Positions 18,468 to 27,207 of a DNA stretch of 64,000 bases are shown one piece after another (position 1 is the stretch's first letter; every line of letters begins with the position of its first letter). The translations under genes were made by a program, and so were the position numbers. Location of the stretch: NCBI RefSeq assembly GCF_027923225.1, contig NZ_BSDI01000013.1, forward strand, positions 32,226-96,225, given 5' to 3'. The notes beneath the pieces are model-generated. The model was not told where the DNA came from. It made no database searches and was given only the letters and a program-made list of their open reading frames with translations. The stretch comes from Phytohabitans aurantiacus (GTDB lineage Bacteria > Actinomycetota > Actinomycetes > Mycobacteriales > Micromonosporaceae).

Positions 18468-19388
18468 ATGGCGACTCCGGCGACCCGTCCAGTCCGCGCC
18501 ACCGCAGACCACGTGGCAGCGCCCGGCAGCGTGTCCGATTCTCGCCGCCCGCCAGCACATCGGCTCGAAGGGCGCCGCATCGGGCAGGAACGCATGCGGC
18601 ACCGGCAACGGCGGACGGCGGTACTCCTGCTGCTGGCATCGGCCGCGGGCCTGGTGCTGATCGACCTCGCGCGGGGCCGGCCGGTGGAGCTGCGGGTCGC
18701 GGCGCCGGAACCCACGCCGACCACCGCGGCGTCCGTGGTACCGGCGGCGGTCGCGCTGCGCCCCACGTCGCCGTCGCCGGAGCCGCCGTCGCCCACCCCG
18801 GTCGCGGTCGCCACGACGTTCCCGATCACCGGTCCGGGCACCTTCCGGTACGCGGACAGCACCGGCGCGCTCCTTGGTACCGCCGGCACGCTGCGCCGCT
18901 TCCGGGTGGCCACCGAAGACGGCCTCGCGCAGGACGCGAAGTCGTTCGCGGCGAGCGTCGACCAGATCCTGGGCGACCCGCGGAGCTGGATCGCCGGACG
19001 GCAGTTCCGGCTGCAGCGGGTACCGCGATCCGCCCCGGCCGAGTTCACGATCTTCCTCGCCACGCCGGCCACGTCGGAGCGGATGTGCGCGGCCGGCGGC
19101 CTGGCCACCGAACAGTACACGTCGTGCCGCCTGCCCGGTCAGGTGATCATCAACGTGGCGCGGTGGCTCACCGCCGTACCGGACTACGGCGCGCCGCTCG
19201 CGGAGTACCAGGCGTACGCGGTCAACCACGAGGTGGGCCACCAGTTGGGCCACGGGCACGAGCGCTGCCCGACGCCCGGCGGACCGGCCCCGGTGATGCA
19301 GCAGCAGACGCTCGGGTTGAAGGGCTGCGTCGCCTACGGCTGGCCGTACCTGGACGGGCGGCGGTACGCGGGCCCGCCTATTCCCTGA
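18468..19388 (+). CDS. DUF3152 zincin-like exported protein, copy 2
   Basis: A 306-aa paralogue of the preceding gene, 49 nt downstream. A longer N-terminus precedes a membrane helix (about 48-66), then a Pro/Thr/Ser linker and the DUF3152 domain with VNHEVGHQLGHGHERC (HExxHxxGxxH) and PVMQQQTLGLKGC. Shared landmarks with copy 1 are SWIAG, RMCAAGG, YTSCR, QQTLGL and GWPYLDGRRY/NPWPYLNGRRY. An alternative start is ATG 18594 (MRHRQRRTA), just before the membrane helix. A tandem duplication followed by divergence is the simplest origin. Confidence 0.88.
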   Translation: MATPATRPVRATADHVAAPGSVSDSRRPPAHRLEGRRIGQERMRHRQRRTAVLLLLASAAGLVLIDLARGRPVELRVAAPEPTPTTAASVVPAAVALRPTSPSPEPPSPTPVAVATTFPITGPGTFRYADSTGALLGTAGTLRRFRVATEDGLAQDAKSFAASVDQILGDPRSWIAGRQFRLQRVPRSAPAEFTIFLATPATSERMCAAGGLATEQYTSCRLPGQVIINVARWLTAVPDYGAPLAEYQAYAVNHEVGHQLGHGHERCPTPGGPAPVMQQQTLGLKGCVAYGWPYLDGRRYAGPPIP

Positions 19389-19476
19389 CCGCCCGTGTGC
19401 CACGTCATTGCGGAGTGGCGTCGCGGGCGCGCAACAATAGTCCGGTATCGCTGCCGCTAGCTACCGGGAGTTGACC

Positions 19477-20658
19477 GTGTCGCTGCCCCCGCTCGTCGCA
19501 CCAGCCGCCGAGCTCACCGTCGACGAGATCCGCCGTTACTCGCGCCACCTGATCATCCCGGACGTCGGGGTGGACGGGCAGAAGCGGCTCAAGAACGCCA
19601 AGGTGCTGTGTGTGGGCGCGGGTGGCCTCGGCTCGCCGGCTCTCATGTACCTTGCCGCCGCCGGCGTGGGCACGCTCGGCATCGTCGACTTCGACACCGT
19701 CGACGAGTCCAACCTCCAGCGGCAGATCATCCACGGTCAGTCCGACATCGGCCGCCCCAAGGCGGAGTCGGCCGCCGCGTCGGTCCGTGAGATCAACCCG
19801 TACGTCAACGTGGTGATCCACAACACCGCCCTCGACCGGGACAACGTCAAGGAGATCTTCTCCCAGTACGACCTGATCGTCGACGGCACCGACAACTTCG
19901 CCACGCGGTACATGGTCAACGACGCGGCGGTGCTGCTCGGCAAGCCGTACGTGTGGGGTTCGATCTACCGCTTCGACGGGCAGGCGAGCGTGTTCTGGGC
20001 CGAGCACGGCCCCTGCTACCGCTGCTTGTACCCCGAGCCCCCGCCGCCCGGCATGGTCCCGTCCTGCGCCGAGGGTGGTGTGCTGGGCGTGCTCTGCGCG
20101 TCGATCGGCTCCATCCAGGTCACCGAGGCGATCAAGCTGATCACCGGCATCGGCGAGCCGCTCGTGGGCGGGCTGACGGTCTACGACGCGCTGGAGATGA
20201 CGTACCGGAAGATCAAGGTCCGCAAGGACCCGGCCTGCGCGCTCTGCGGCGAGAACCCGACGGTCACCGACCTGCTCGAAGACTACGAAGACTTCTGCGG
20301 CGCGGTGTCGCCGGAAGCCGAAGAGGCGGCCGTCGACTCCACCATCACCGCGCGGGAGCTCAAGGACTGGCAGGACTCCGGCAAGTCGATCTTCCTGGTC
20401 GATGTGCGCGAGCCGGCCGAGTACGAGATCGTGCGCATCCCGGGCGCGACGCTGATCCCCAAGGGCGACATCCTGTCCGGCGAGGCGCTGGCCAGGCTCC
20501 CGCAGGACCGGCAGATCGTGCTGCACTGCAAGTCGGGTGTCCGGTCCGCTGAGGCGCTCGCCGCTGTGAAGGCGGCCGGCTTCAAGGACGCGGTGCACGT
20601 GCAGGGCGGCGTGCTCTCCTGGATCAAGCAGATCGACCCGTCCCTGCCCGCGTACTAA
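19477..20658 (+). CDS. moeZ: Adenylyltransferase/sulfurtransferase MoeZ
   Basis: A 393-aa ThiF/MoeB-rhodanese fusion. The N-terminal E1-like domain has the ATP loop GAGGLGSPA and the structural zinc site C180-x2-C183 (CYRC) with C254-x2-C257 (CALC). The C-terminal rhodanese domain (about 285-393) has the persulfide Cys in HCKSGVRS (about C350). In actinobacteria MoeZ adenylates and thiocarboxylates sulfur carriers such as CysO and MoaD, serving cysteine and molybdopterin synthesis. GTG 19477 is chosen because the CCGGGAG site lies 6 nt upstream; TTG 19471 has no room for one. Synteny matches Rv3206c. Confidence 0.95.
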   Translation: MSLPPLVAPAAELTVDEIRRYSRHLIIPDVGVDGQKRLKNAKVLCVGAGGLGSPALMYLAAAGVGTLGIVDFDTVDESNLQRQIIHGQSDIGRPKAESAAASVREINPYVNVVIHNTALDRDNVKEIFSQYDLIVDGTDNFATRYMVNDAAVLLGKPYVWGSIYRFDGQASVFWAEHGPCYRCLYPEPPPPGMVPSCAEGGVLGVLCASIGSIQVTEAIKLITGIGEPLVGGLTVYDALEMTYRKIKVRKDPACALCGENPTVTDLLEDYEDFCGAVSPEAEEAAVDSTITARELKDWQDSGKSIFLVDVREPAEYEIVRIPGATLIPKGDILSGEALARLPQDRQIVLHCKSGVRSAEALAAVKAAGFKDAVHVQGGVLSWIKQIDPSLPAY

Positions 20659-20665
20659 ACCACCA

Positions 20666-20723
20666 CCGTGATCAGGGCGTCCCTCAAGGCGTTAGAGCGA
20701 CTTCAGGGACGCCCTGATCACGG
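20666..20723. repeat. Family A palindromic repeat, copy A1
   Basis: Perfect 19-bp inverted repeat, arms 20666-20684 and 20705-20723 (core TGATCAGGGCGTCCCT), with a 20-nt loop containing GCGTTAGAGCGACTT. It lies between the convergent moeZ and cyclase-like genes. Copies recur at 24236 and 39716. It may act as a bidirectional transcription stop, but no U-run is present. Confidence 0.85.
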
Positions 20724-20724
20724 T

Positions 20725-21498
20725 TCAGCGGGCGGCGCGGATCGCCGTCAGGGTGGTGTGCACGTCGAACTGGCGGCCGTCGTCGCTGGGCCAGCCGCCG
20801 TCGCTGCGCTGCGTCTCCGAGAGGCGCCGGCGCGCGGCGGCGAGCAGCCAGTCTTCGGTTGCCAGTCCGGCGCGCCGCAGCCGCGCCGCCAGTAACGCGA
20901 TGTCGGCCGGTGTCATCCGCGACAGCCGGTCGCCCAGCATGATCTGCAGCCGCGCCGACTCGTAGAACATGCCCTGCTGGTACAGGACGCCCGCGCCCAG
21001 CCAGGCGCTGACCAGGAACGACGGCCAACTGCCGTCTGGGCCGACGTGTGCGGCGATCACCTGGCTGGCGGCGCGGGCCGGGTCGGCGTACCCGGTCAGG
21101 CCGAGCCAGAACGCGGCGTTGGTGGTCAGGTAGAGGCGCGCCTCGGGGTCGCCCGGCTGCGCCCAGGGCGGCGCCTCGCCGGCCAGCGTCTCGTCTTCTT
21201 CCCACATGCCGTCCGGCCGCTGCGCGCTCGCGAGCCAGTCGAGCGCGGTGCGCGCGGCGGGACGGTCCAGCGCGCCGAGGTCGTCGAGTTCCGCCAGGCG
21301 AAAACACGTCGCGTCCACCGAGGCGACCTCGCCGCCCCAGGTTGCCGGCCAGCCGCCACTGGGCGCCTGCCCGATCTCGGCGTCGGCGAGCAGGTTTTCG
21401 CTGGGCATACCGCCCGTACGCAGGTGCGATAGGCGGGCCCGGTCCACGGCGTCGCCGTGGGCTACGACGAAGCCGATCGCGGCGTCCATGTCGACCAC
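20725..21498 (-). CDS. Prenyltransferase/squalene-cyclase repeat (alpha-alpha barrel) protein
   Basis: A 257-aa soluble protein with three to four repeats of the QRxDGxW/GxDGSWP type (for example QAPSGGWPATWGG, QRPDGMWEED, GPDGSWPSF, QRSDGGWPSDDG), the hallmark of terpene-cyclase/prenyltransferase alpha-alpha barrels. It is too short for a complete squalene-hopene cyclase and lacks a DxDD motif, so it is probably a single-barrel relative without proven enzyme activity. Start is GTG 21498; ATG 21489 is possible. It lies 39 nt after proA on the same strand and may be the last gene of a proB-proA transcript. Confidence 0.8.
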   Translation of the reverse strand: MVDMDAAIGFVVAHGDAVDRARLSHLRTGGMPSENLLADAEIGQAPSGGWPATWGGEVASVDATCFRLAELDDLGALDRPAARTALDWLASAQRPDGMWEEDETLAGEAPPWAQPGDPEARLYLTTNAAFWLGLTGYADPARAASQVIAAHVGPDGSWPSFLVSAWLGAGVLYQQGMFYESARLQIMLGDRLSRMTPADIALLAARLRRAGLATEDWLLAAARRRLSETQRSDGGWPSDDGRQFDVHTTLTAIRAAR

Positions 21499-21537
21499 GG
21501 CGACACGCTACATCCACACCCGCCGCCCGGCGACCGC

Positions 21538-22782
21538 TCAGGAGCGGATGTGACCATCGCCCGTCACGATGTACTTCGTAGAGGTCAACTCGGGTAGTCC
21601 CATCGGCCCACGCGCGTGCAACTTCTGCGTGGAAATGCCGATCTCGGCCCCGAATCCGAACTCGCCGCCGTCGGTGAAGCGGGTGGAGGCGTTCACCATC
21701 ACGGCCGCCGCGTCGACCCGGGCCACGAACTCGCGGGCGGCCGCCACCGACTCGGTCACGATCGCCTCGGTGTGCTGCGACCCGTACCGGGTGATGTGCG
21801 CGACGGCGGAGGAGAGCGAGTCGACCACCGCGGCCGAGATGTCCGCGGAGAGGTACTCGGTGCCGAAGTCCTCCTCGGTGGCGGGCACGACCGTGTCTGA
21901 GTACGCCGCGACGGCCGGGTCGCCGTGAACCGTGACGCCCGCCTCCTGGAAGGCTGCCAGTGCGCGCGGGAGGAAGGCGTCGGCGACCGCGGCGTGCACC
22001 AGTACCGACTCGGCGGTGTTGCAGGTGGACAGGCGCTGCGTCTTGCTGTTGAGCAGCACGGTGAGCGCCTTGTCGAGATCGGCCGCCGCGTCGACGTACA
22101 CGTGGCAGTTGCCGACGCCGGTCTCGATGACGGGCACGGTCGACTCCTCGACCACGGTCTTGATCAGGGAGGCGCCGCCGCGCGGGATGAGAACGTCGAC
22201 CAGGCCGCGGGCGCGCATCAGCTCCTTGACCGAGTCGCGGGACGAGGCGTCGAGCAGTTGGATCGCGTCGGCGGGCAGGCCGGTGGCGGCGACGGCGTCC
22301 CGGAGTACCGCCGTGAGGGCCGCGTTCGACCGAGCGGCCGACGAGGAACCGCGCAGCAGCGCGGCGTTGCCCGACTTGAGGCAGATGCCCGCAGCGTCCA
22401 CCGTCACGTTGGGGCGGCCCTCGTAGATGATGCCAACGACACCGAACGGCACCCGGACCTGCCGCAGCTCCAGCCCGTTGGGCAGCGTGGAGCCGCGTAC
22501 CACCTCGCCGACCGGATCGGGCAGCGCGGCCATCTCGCGCAGCGCCCCGGCCATCGCCTCGACCCGGCCCTCGGTCAGCGACAGGCGGTCGATGATCGCC
22601 GCCGTGAGGCCGTTGTCGCGGGCCGACGAGACGTCTTCCGCGTTGGCGGCCAGGATCTCGCCGGCGCGGGCGACCAGCGCGTCGGCCATCGCCAGTAGTG
22701 CCGTGTCTTTGGTGGCCCGGGTCGCGGTGGCCAGCGCGGCGGCGGCCTCGCGGGCTCGCTTGGCCTGCTCGTGAACACTCAT
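21538..22782 (-). CDS. proA: Glutamate-5-semialdehyde dehydrogenase
   Basis: A 414-aa NADPH-dependent gamma-glutamyl phosphate reductase, the second step of proline synthesis. Its aldehyde-dehydrogenase fold has PFGVVGIIYEGRPNVTVDA, LKSGNA, and the catalytic Cys at C254 in LSTCNTAESV. The conserved C-terminal GFGAEIGISTQKLHARGPMG is complete. Start ATG 22782 has GGGAGAAAA upstream. It follows proB with an 8-nt gap and is co-transcribed with it. Confidence 0.97.
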   Translation of the reverse strand: MSVHEQAKRAREAAAALATATRATKDTALLAMADALVARAGEILAANAEDVSSARDNGLTAAIIDRLSLTEGRVEAMAGALREMAALPDPVGEVVRGSTLPNGLELRQVRVPFGVVGIIYEGRPNVTVDAAGICLKSGNAALLRGSSSAARSNAALTAVLRDAVAATGLPADAIQLLDASSRDSVKELMRARGLVDVLIPRGGASLIKTVVEESTVPVIETGVGNCHVYVDAAADLDKALTVLLNSKTQRLSTCNTAESVLVHAAVADAFLPRALAAFQEAGVTVHGDPAVAAYSDTVVPATEEDFGTEYLSADISAAVVDSLSSAVAHITRYGSQHTEAIVTESVAAAREFVARVDAAAVMVNASTRFTDGGEFGFGAEIGISTQKLHARGPMGLPELTSTKYIVTGDGHIRS

Positions 22783-22790
22783 TTTTCTCC

Positions 22791-23915
22791 CTAGAGAAGT
22801 ACCAGGTCGTCGCGGTGCACCACTTCACGTTCGTATCCCGGGCCGAGCGCGGCGGCCAGCTCGACCGTGGACCGGCCGAGCAGCGACGGCAGCTCGACCG
22901 CGTCGTAGTTGACCAGCCCGCGGGCGACCGGGGCACCCGAGGCGTCGACCAGGTCGACAGGGTCGCCGGCGGTGAAAGCGCCGTCCACCGCGGTGATGCC
23001 CGCTGGCAGCAGCGACTTTCGCCGGCCCACCACGGCCTGTACCGCGCCCGGGTCCAGGTGCAACCGGCCGCGGGGCGAGGTGGCGTGCGCGAGCCAGAAC
23101 AGGCGCGCGGTGGGCCGCTGGCGTACCGGATGGAAGAGCGTGCCCACCTCCTCGCCCGCCAGCGCTGACGCGGCGAGCGGCGCGGCCGTGAGCACCACGG
23201 GGATGCCGAAGCCGGTGGCGATGCGAGCCGCCTCGACCTTCGTGATCATGCCGCCGGTGCCGACGCCCGCCTTGCCCGCCTTGCCGATGGACACCCCGTC
23301 GAGGTCGTGCTCGTCGCGTACCTCGTCGATCCGCTGGGTGCCGGGCCGGCTCGGGTTGCCGGTGTAGAGCGCGTCGACGTCCGAGAGCAGTACCAGCAGG
23401 TCGGCGTGGGTCAGCGCGGCGACCAGGGCGGCCAGCCGGTCGTTGTCGCCGAAGCGGATCTCCTCGGTGGCGACGGTGTCGTTTTCGTTCACGATCGGTA
23501 CGGCGCCCATGTCGAGCAGCTTGCGCAGCGTGCGGTACGCGTTGCGGTAGTGCGCCCGGCGGGTCACGTCGTCGACCGTGAGCAGTACCTGCCCGACGAC
23601 GAGCGCGTGCCGGGCGAAGCTGGCCGCGTACCGGCCGATCAGCAGGCCCTGCCCCACGCTGGCGGCGGCCTGTTGGGTGGCCAGGTCACGCGGTCGGCGC
23701 GGGATCGACAGCGGTGCCAGACCGGCGGCGATGGCCCCGGAGGAGACCAGCACGATCTCCCGCCCGTCGGTGGCCAGGGCGCCGACGGCGTCTACGAGGG
23801 CGTCGACACGTTCGGTGTCGAGCCCCCCGGTGGCCGTGGTCAGCGACGACGAACCGATCTTGACGACGATCCGCCGTGCCGCTGTGACTGCTTCGCGCAC
23901 CCAACCATTCTGCAT
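22791..23915 (-). CDS. proB: Glutamate 5-kinase
   Basis: A 374-aa enzyme with an amino-acid-kinase domain (VVKIGSSSLT, SSGAIAAG, NENDTVATEEIRFGDND, GTGGMITKVEAA) and a C-terminal PUA domain (about 280-374, GAVQAVVGRRKSLLPAGI...). It phosphorylates L-glutamate in the first step of proline synthesis and is usually feedback-inhibited by proline through the kinase domain. ATG 23915 is used; GTG 23900 is an alternative. Only 13 bp separate it from the divergent alkyltransferase-like gene, so their promoters must overlap each other's coding sequences. Confidence 0.96.
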   Translation of the reverse strand: MQNGWVREAVTAARRIVVKIGSSSLTTATGGLDTERVDALVDAVGALATDGREIVLVSSGAIAAGLAPLSIPRRPRDLATQQAAASVGQGLLIGRYAASFARHALVVGQVLLTVDDVTRRAHYRNAYRTLRKLLDMGAVPIVNENDTVATEEIRFGDNDRLAALVAALTHADLLVLLSDVDALYTGNPSRPGTQRIDEVRDEHDLDGVSIGKAGKAGVGTGGMITKVEAARIATGFGIPVVLTAAPLAASALAGEEVGTLFHPVRQRPTARLFWLAHATSPRGRLHLDPGAVQAVVGRRKSLLPAGITAVDGAFTAGDPVDLVDASGAPVARGLVNYDAVELPSLLGRSTVELAAALGPGYEREVVHRDDLVLL

Positions 23916-23928
23916 AGGGTGTGTCCTC

Positions 23929-24240
23929 GTGACGCCGGAGGAGTACGTCGAAGAGGTGCTCGCAGTGGTCGAGCGGATCCCGTCGGGACGGGTGATGTCG
24001 TACGGGGCGATCGCCGACTACCTGGCCGACCGGTCTGGTCGCGCGTCGGCACGGCTGGTCGGCACGATCATGTCCCGGTACGGCGGCCCGGTCCCCTGGC
24101 ACCGCGTGGTCAACAACGCTGGCCGGGTGGTGCCGGGCCACGAGCTGGAGGCGATGGCCCGGCTGATCGGCGAGGCCACCCCGATGCGCAACGGCCGCGT
24201 AGACATGAAGCGCGCGATGTGGTGGCCCGACGAAGCGTGA
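23929..24240 (+). CDS. Alkyltransferase-like protein (MGMT family, catalytic Cys replaced by Trp)
   Basis: A 103-aa protein corresponding to the DNA-binding domain of O6-alkylguanine-DNA alkyltransferase. The helix-turn-helix and the arginine finger region (SGRVMSYGAIA, ARLVGTIMS) are kept, but the active-site PCHR is PWHRVV here (P57-W58-H59-R60). Such ATL proteins bind O6-alkylguanine without repairing it and hand the lesion to nucleotide excision repair. GTG 23929 is the first start that matches the family length. Its TGA stop is part of family A repeat copy A2. Confidence 0.9.
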   Translation: MTPEEYVEEVLAVVERIPSGRVMSYGAIADYLADRSGRASARLVGTIMSRYGGPVPWHRVVNNAGRVVPGHELEAMARLIGEATPMRNGRVDMKRAMWWPDEA

Positions 24241-24352
24241 TCAGGGCGTCCCCGAAGTCGTTAGGGCGACTTGAGGGATGAACGGTCCGAGTCGCCGCGC
24301 GGCGCTCGCGCACGACGGAGTATGCGACTCGGACCGTTCACAGCCCTGATCA
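24236..24352. repeat. Family A palindromic repeat, copy A2, split by an inner palindrome
   Basis: The left arm CGTGATCAGGGCGTCCC (24236-24252) and loop GTCGTTAGGGCGACTTGAGGGA are intact. The right arm resumes only at GCCCTGATCA (24343-24352). Between them lie about 64 nt with their own perfect 17-bp terminal inverted repeat (24279-24295 with 24324-24340, TGAACGGTCCGAGTCGC). Compared with A1 and A3 this reads as an insertion into the right arm. Stop codons of both flanking convergent genes lie inside the element. Confidence 0.8.
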
Positions 24353-25810
24353 TGGGAGGACCGCGCCGACGCCGCCGCGGCGGGGGTCGCCCGCGGCGCC
24401 GGCCCGGCCAACCGCGCTGACGCCGCCGAAGTAGTGGTTCATGTCGGGCCACTGGTTGATCGTGTACCCGGCCGCCGACAGCGCGTCCAGCTCGTCCGCC
24501 GGGTACCCCAGCTCGGCGTGCACGACGTCGCCGACCACGTGAAACCGGGGCCGGGCGATCGCAGCGGGCATGTCCAGCCCGTCGATGAGTACGCCGAGCA
24601 GGGTGTCGACCAGGGCGGTGCGGATGCGGGAGGCGCCCGCCGAGCCGGCCGCCACCACCAGCCGCCCGTCTTCGTCGACCACGACGAGCGGGCACATCAT
24701 CGACGACATCCGCCGCCCGGGCGCCAGGTCGGGAGTGATCAACTCGCCCTCGCCGAGCATCGAGTTCAGGTTGATGCCGCAGCCGGGCAGCCAGACACCC
24801 GAGCCGATACCGAGCGTCGTGGTGATCACGCAGGCGTCGCCCTCCGCGTCGACCACGGAGATGTTGGTGGTGTCGCCGAGGCGCTGCGCCCCGTACTGCC
24901 GGAGCGCGTTGGCCACGGCCACGGCCCGGTCCCGCCGGGACATATCGGGCAGCTCCGCCGGCAACGCGGCGATCGTGTGGATCGTCTCGTTCATGTCGTG
25001 CCGCGCGTAGATGTGGTTGTGGCCGAGCGTCGCGTGCCCGACCTCCAGCTCCAGCACGCGGTACGCCGCCAGGTCGGCCGGGCCGAGCGCCCCGCCACCC
25101 GCCCGTACCGTGTCGACCAGTAGCTGGCCCAGGCGGCCGGTGTAGAAGACGGACGGGCCTTCCTCGGCCATCGCGTCGAGGGCGCTGTCGAGCCCGGGGT
25201 GGTGCAGCAGCTCGCCGCCTTCGAGCAGCCGCCCCGTGGGCGCGTAGATGGCGGCTCCCTCGCCGGGCAGCAGGGCCGGGGCCACGGACACCAGCGTGCG
25301 GGCCTGGGCGGCCGGAAGCAGTACGCCGCTGCGGGCCAGCGTCACGGCCGGCTCGACGACGCGCTGCCACGGCAGCCGGCCCCAGCGCCGGTGCACCTCG
25401 CCGCAGCCGGCGGGTACGCCCGGTACGGCCACGCTGGCGCCGCCGATCGAGTAGATCTGGGGTACGGCCCCGAAGTACACCTCGATCGGGGTCATCGGGT
25501 CGGGCGTGACGTCGCCGTCCAACCCGGGCACCGAACAGAAGAAGTCGAGACAGGTGACCGTCTGGGTGGCCGCGTCGAAGTAGGTGGCGAAGCCGCCCCC
25601 GCCGATCCCGGTCAGGATGCTCTCGCTGACCGACGTGGCGAGCACAGCCGCCACCGCGGCATCCGCCGCCGACCCGCCCGCCGCGAGGATGCGCAGACCC
25701 ACTTCGGCCGTGGCCGGGTGACCTGCGGCGACACCGGCGGGCACCCGCATCGCCTCCTCTCTGGGCGGCGCCGAGGCCCGGGCCGTCGCCGTGGGGACAG
25801 TAACAGTCAC
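24350..25810 (-). CDS. Gamma-glutamyltransferase family protein
   Basis: A 486-aa Ntn-hydrolase homologue from GTG 25810. It has ILAAGGSAADAAVAAVLATSV near the N-terminus and the small-subunit start G312-D-T-T-N, where T314/T315 would be the autoprocessing nucleophile. In canonical enzymes the sequence is TTH followed by SVxD; here His is Asn (TTNISVVD). The LNSMLGEGE and GSAGASRIRTALV regions are kept. It lacks a signal peptide, so it is probably cytosolic, unlike periplasmic GGT. The substrate (glutathione, mycothiol derivatives or another gamma-glutamyl compound) is unknown. Confidence 0.88.
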   Translation of the reverse strand: MTVTVPTATARASAPPREEAMRVPAGVAAGHPATAEVGLRILAAGGSAADAAVAAVLATSVSESILTGIGGGGFATYFDAATQTVTCLDFFCSVPGLDGDVTPDPMTPIEVYFGAVPQIYSIGGASVAVPGVPAGCGEVHRRWGRLPWQRVVEPAVTLARSGVLLPAAQARTLVSVAPALLPGEGAAIYAPTGRLLEGGELLHHPGLDSALDAMAEEGPSVFYTGRLGQLLVDTVRAGGGALGPADLAAYRVLELEVGHATLGHNHIYARHDMNETIHTIAALPAELPDMSRRDRAVAVANALRQYGAQRLGDTTNISVVDAEGDACVITTTLGIGSGVWLPGCGINLNSMLGEGELITPDLAPGRRMSSMMCPLVVVDEDGRLVVAAGSAGASRIRTALVDTLLGVLIDGLDMPAAIARPRFHVVGDVVHAELGYPADELDALSAAGYTINQWPDMNHYFGGVSAVGRAGAAGDPRRGGVGAVLP

Positions 25811-25869
25811 GGGGCGCAGCGTAGATGCATCTGTCCTTCCGCGCGTCCCGATGGCTAACATCCGCGCGC

Positions 25870-27207
25870 ATGAGTACTGGGTTGGCGCGGCGGGTGCATC
25901 TCGGGTACGCGCTGGGGTCGCTGGCCACGGGCGCGTTCGGCACCGTGCCCGGGCTCCTGCTGCTGCCGTACCTGACGGACACGCTCGGCATCGCGGCCGG
26001 CGTGGCGGGGCTGCTGGTGCTCGTGCCGAAGGCGTGGGACGTGCTGGTCAACCCGGTCGCCGGACGGATTTCCGACCGCTGGGGTGGCCGCCGCCAGTAC
26101 CTGCTGGCCGGTGGTCTCGCGATGGCCGCACTCTTCGCGGCGATCTTCGCCGGTCCGCTGGGCACCGGAGCGGACGCCGGCGCCTACGCGGCCTTCGCCT
26201 TCCTCGCCACCGCGACCGCGTACGCGTTCTTCCAGGTCCCCTACGTGGCGATGCCGGCCGAGATGACCGACGGCTACGCCGAGCGGACCCGGCTCATGAC
26301 CTGGCGGATCGCCGTGCTGGCGCTGGCGATCCTGATCTCCGGCGCGGTGGCCCCGCTCGTGGTGACCGCCGGCGGCGACGGCATCCCCGGCCATCGCTGG
26401 ATGGGCCTGTTCGTCGCCGCGCTGATCGTGGTGGGCGTGCTGGGGGTCTACGCCGGCACCCGGGGCGTCGGCGGCGCCAGCGTCCGGGACATCGAGCCGA
26501 GCCTGCGTGCCCAGCTCCGGGTCGCCGCCAGCAATCGTCCCTTCCGGCTCCTGCTGACCTGTTTCGTCATCCAGGCGGCGGGCATCGGCACGATGCTGGC
26601 GGGCGTCAAGTACTTCGCCGACCACGTGCTCGAACGCCCCGACGACGGCCCGACGGTGCTCTTCGCGTGCTTCGTCGGCCCGGCTCTGCTCGTGATGCCC
26701 GCCTGGCGGCGGGCGGGGGAGCGGCTGGGCAAGCTCCGGTCGTTCGCCGCCGCCTCGGTGATCTTCGCGGCCGGGGCGCTCGCGCTCGTCGCCGCGCCCG
26801 CGCTGCCGGCGGTAGCCGTCTACCTCCTGGTCGCCGCGATCGGCTGCGGGTACGCCGGGCAACAGGTCTTCGGCTTCGCCATGCTGCCGGACTGCATCGC
26901 CCACGACACCGCACGCACCGGACGCCGGCAGGCCGGCGTCTTCACGGGCCTATGGACAGCCGGGGAGACGCTCGGGCTCGCGCTCGGACCCGGGATCTAC
27001 GCCGTGGTCCTGCAGCTTTTCGGGTACGCCTCGTCAGCCACCGGTCAACCGATGGCGCAGGACGGCACGGCCCGCCTCGGGGTACTGCTGGGCTTCACGG
27101 TCCTCCCCGCGGTGGTGGTCGCCGTGGCGCTGGCATTCCTGCGCGGGTACGACGACACTTTCGCCCGTGATCCCGATGTCGTTGCCGAAGGACGGCCTGC
27201 CGGCTGA
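25870..27207 (+). CDS. MFS transporter, GPH (glycoside-pentoside-hexuronide) type
   Basis: A 445-aa membrane protein with about 12 hydrophobic helices. It has the GPH/MFS_2 signatures AWDVLVNPVAGRISDRWGGRR (loop 2-3) and VPYVAMPAEMTDGYAERTRL. Family members couple sugar or related solute uptake to H+ or Na+; here the cargo is unknown. ATG 25870 is chosen because upstream residues are not membrane-like. The following PLP-enzyme gene begins inside its 3' end, indicating an operon and probable functional link. Confidence 0.88.
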   Translation: MSTGLARRVHLGYALGSLATGAFGTVPGLLLLPYLTDTLGIAAGVAGLLVLVPKAWDVLVNPVAGRISDRWGGRRQYLLAGGLAMAALFAAIFAGPLGTGADAGAYAAFAFLATATAYAFFQVPYVAMPAEMTDGYAERTRLMTWRIAVLALAILISGAVAPLVVTAGGDGIPGHRWMGLFVAALIVVGVLGVYAGTRGVGGASVRDIEPSLRAQLRVAASNRPFRLLLTCFVIQAAGIGTMLAGVKYFADHVLERPDDGPTVLFACFVGPALLVMPAWRRAGERLGKLRSFAAASVIFAAGALALVAAPALPAVAVYLLVAAIGCGYAGQQVFGFAMLPDCIAHDTARTGRRQAGVFTGLWTAGETLGLALGPGIYAVVLQLFGYASSATGQPMAQDGTARLGVLLGFTVLPAVVVAVALAFLRGYDDTFARDPDVVAEGRPAG

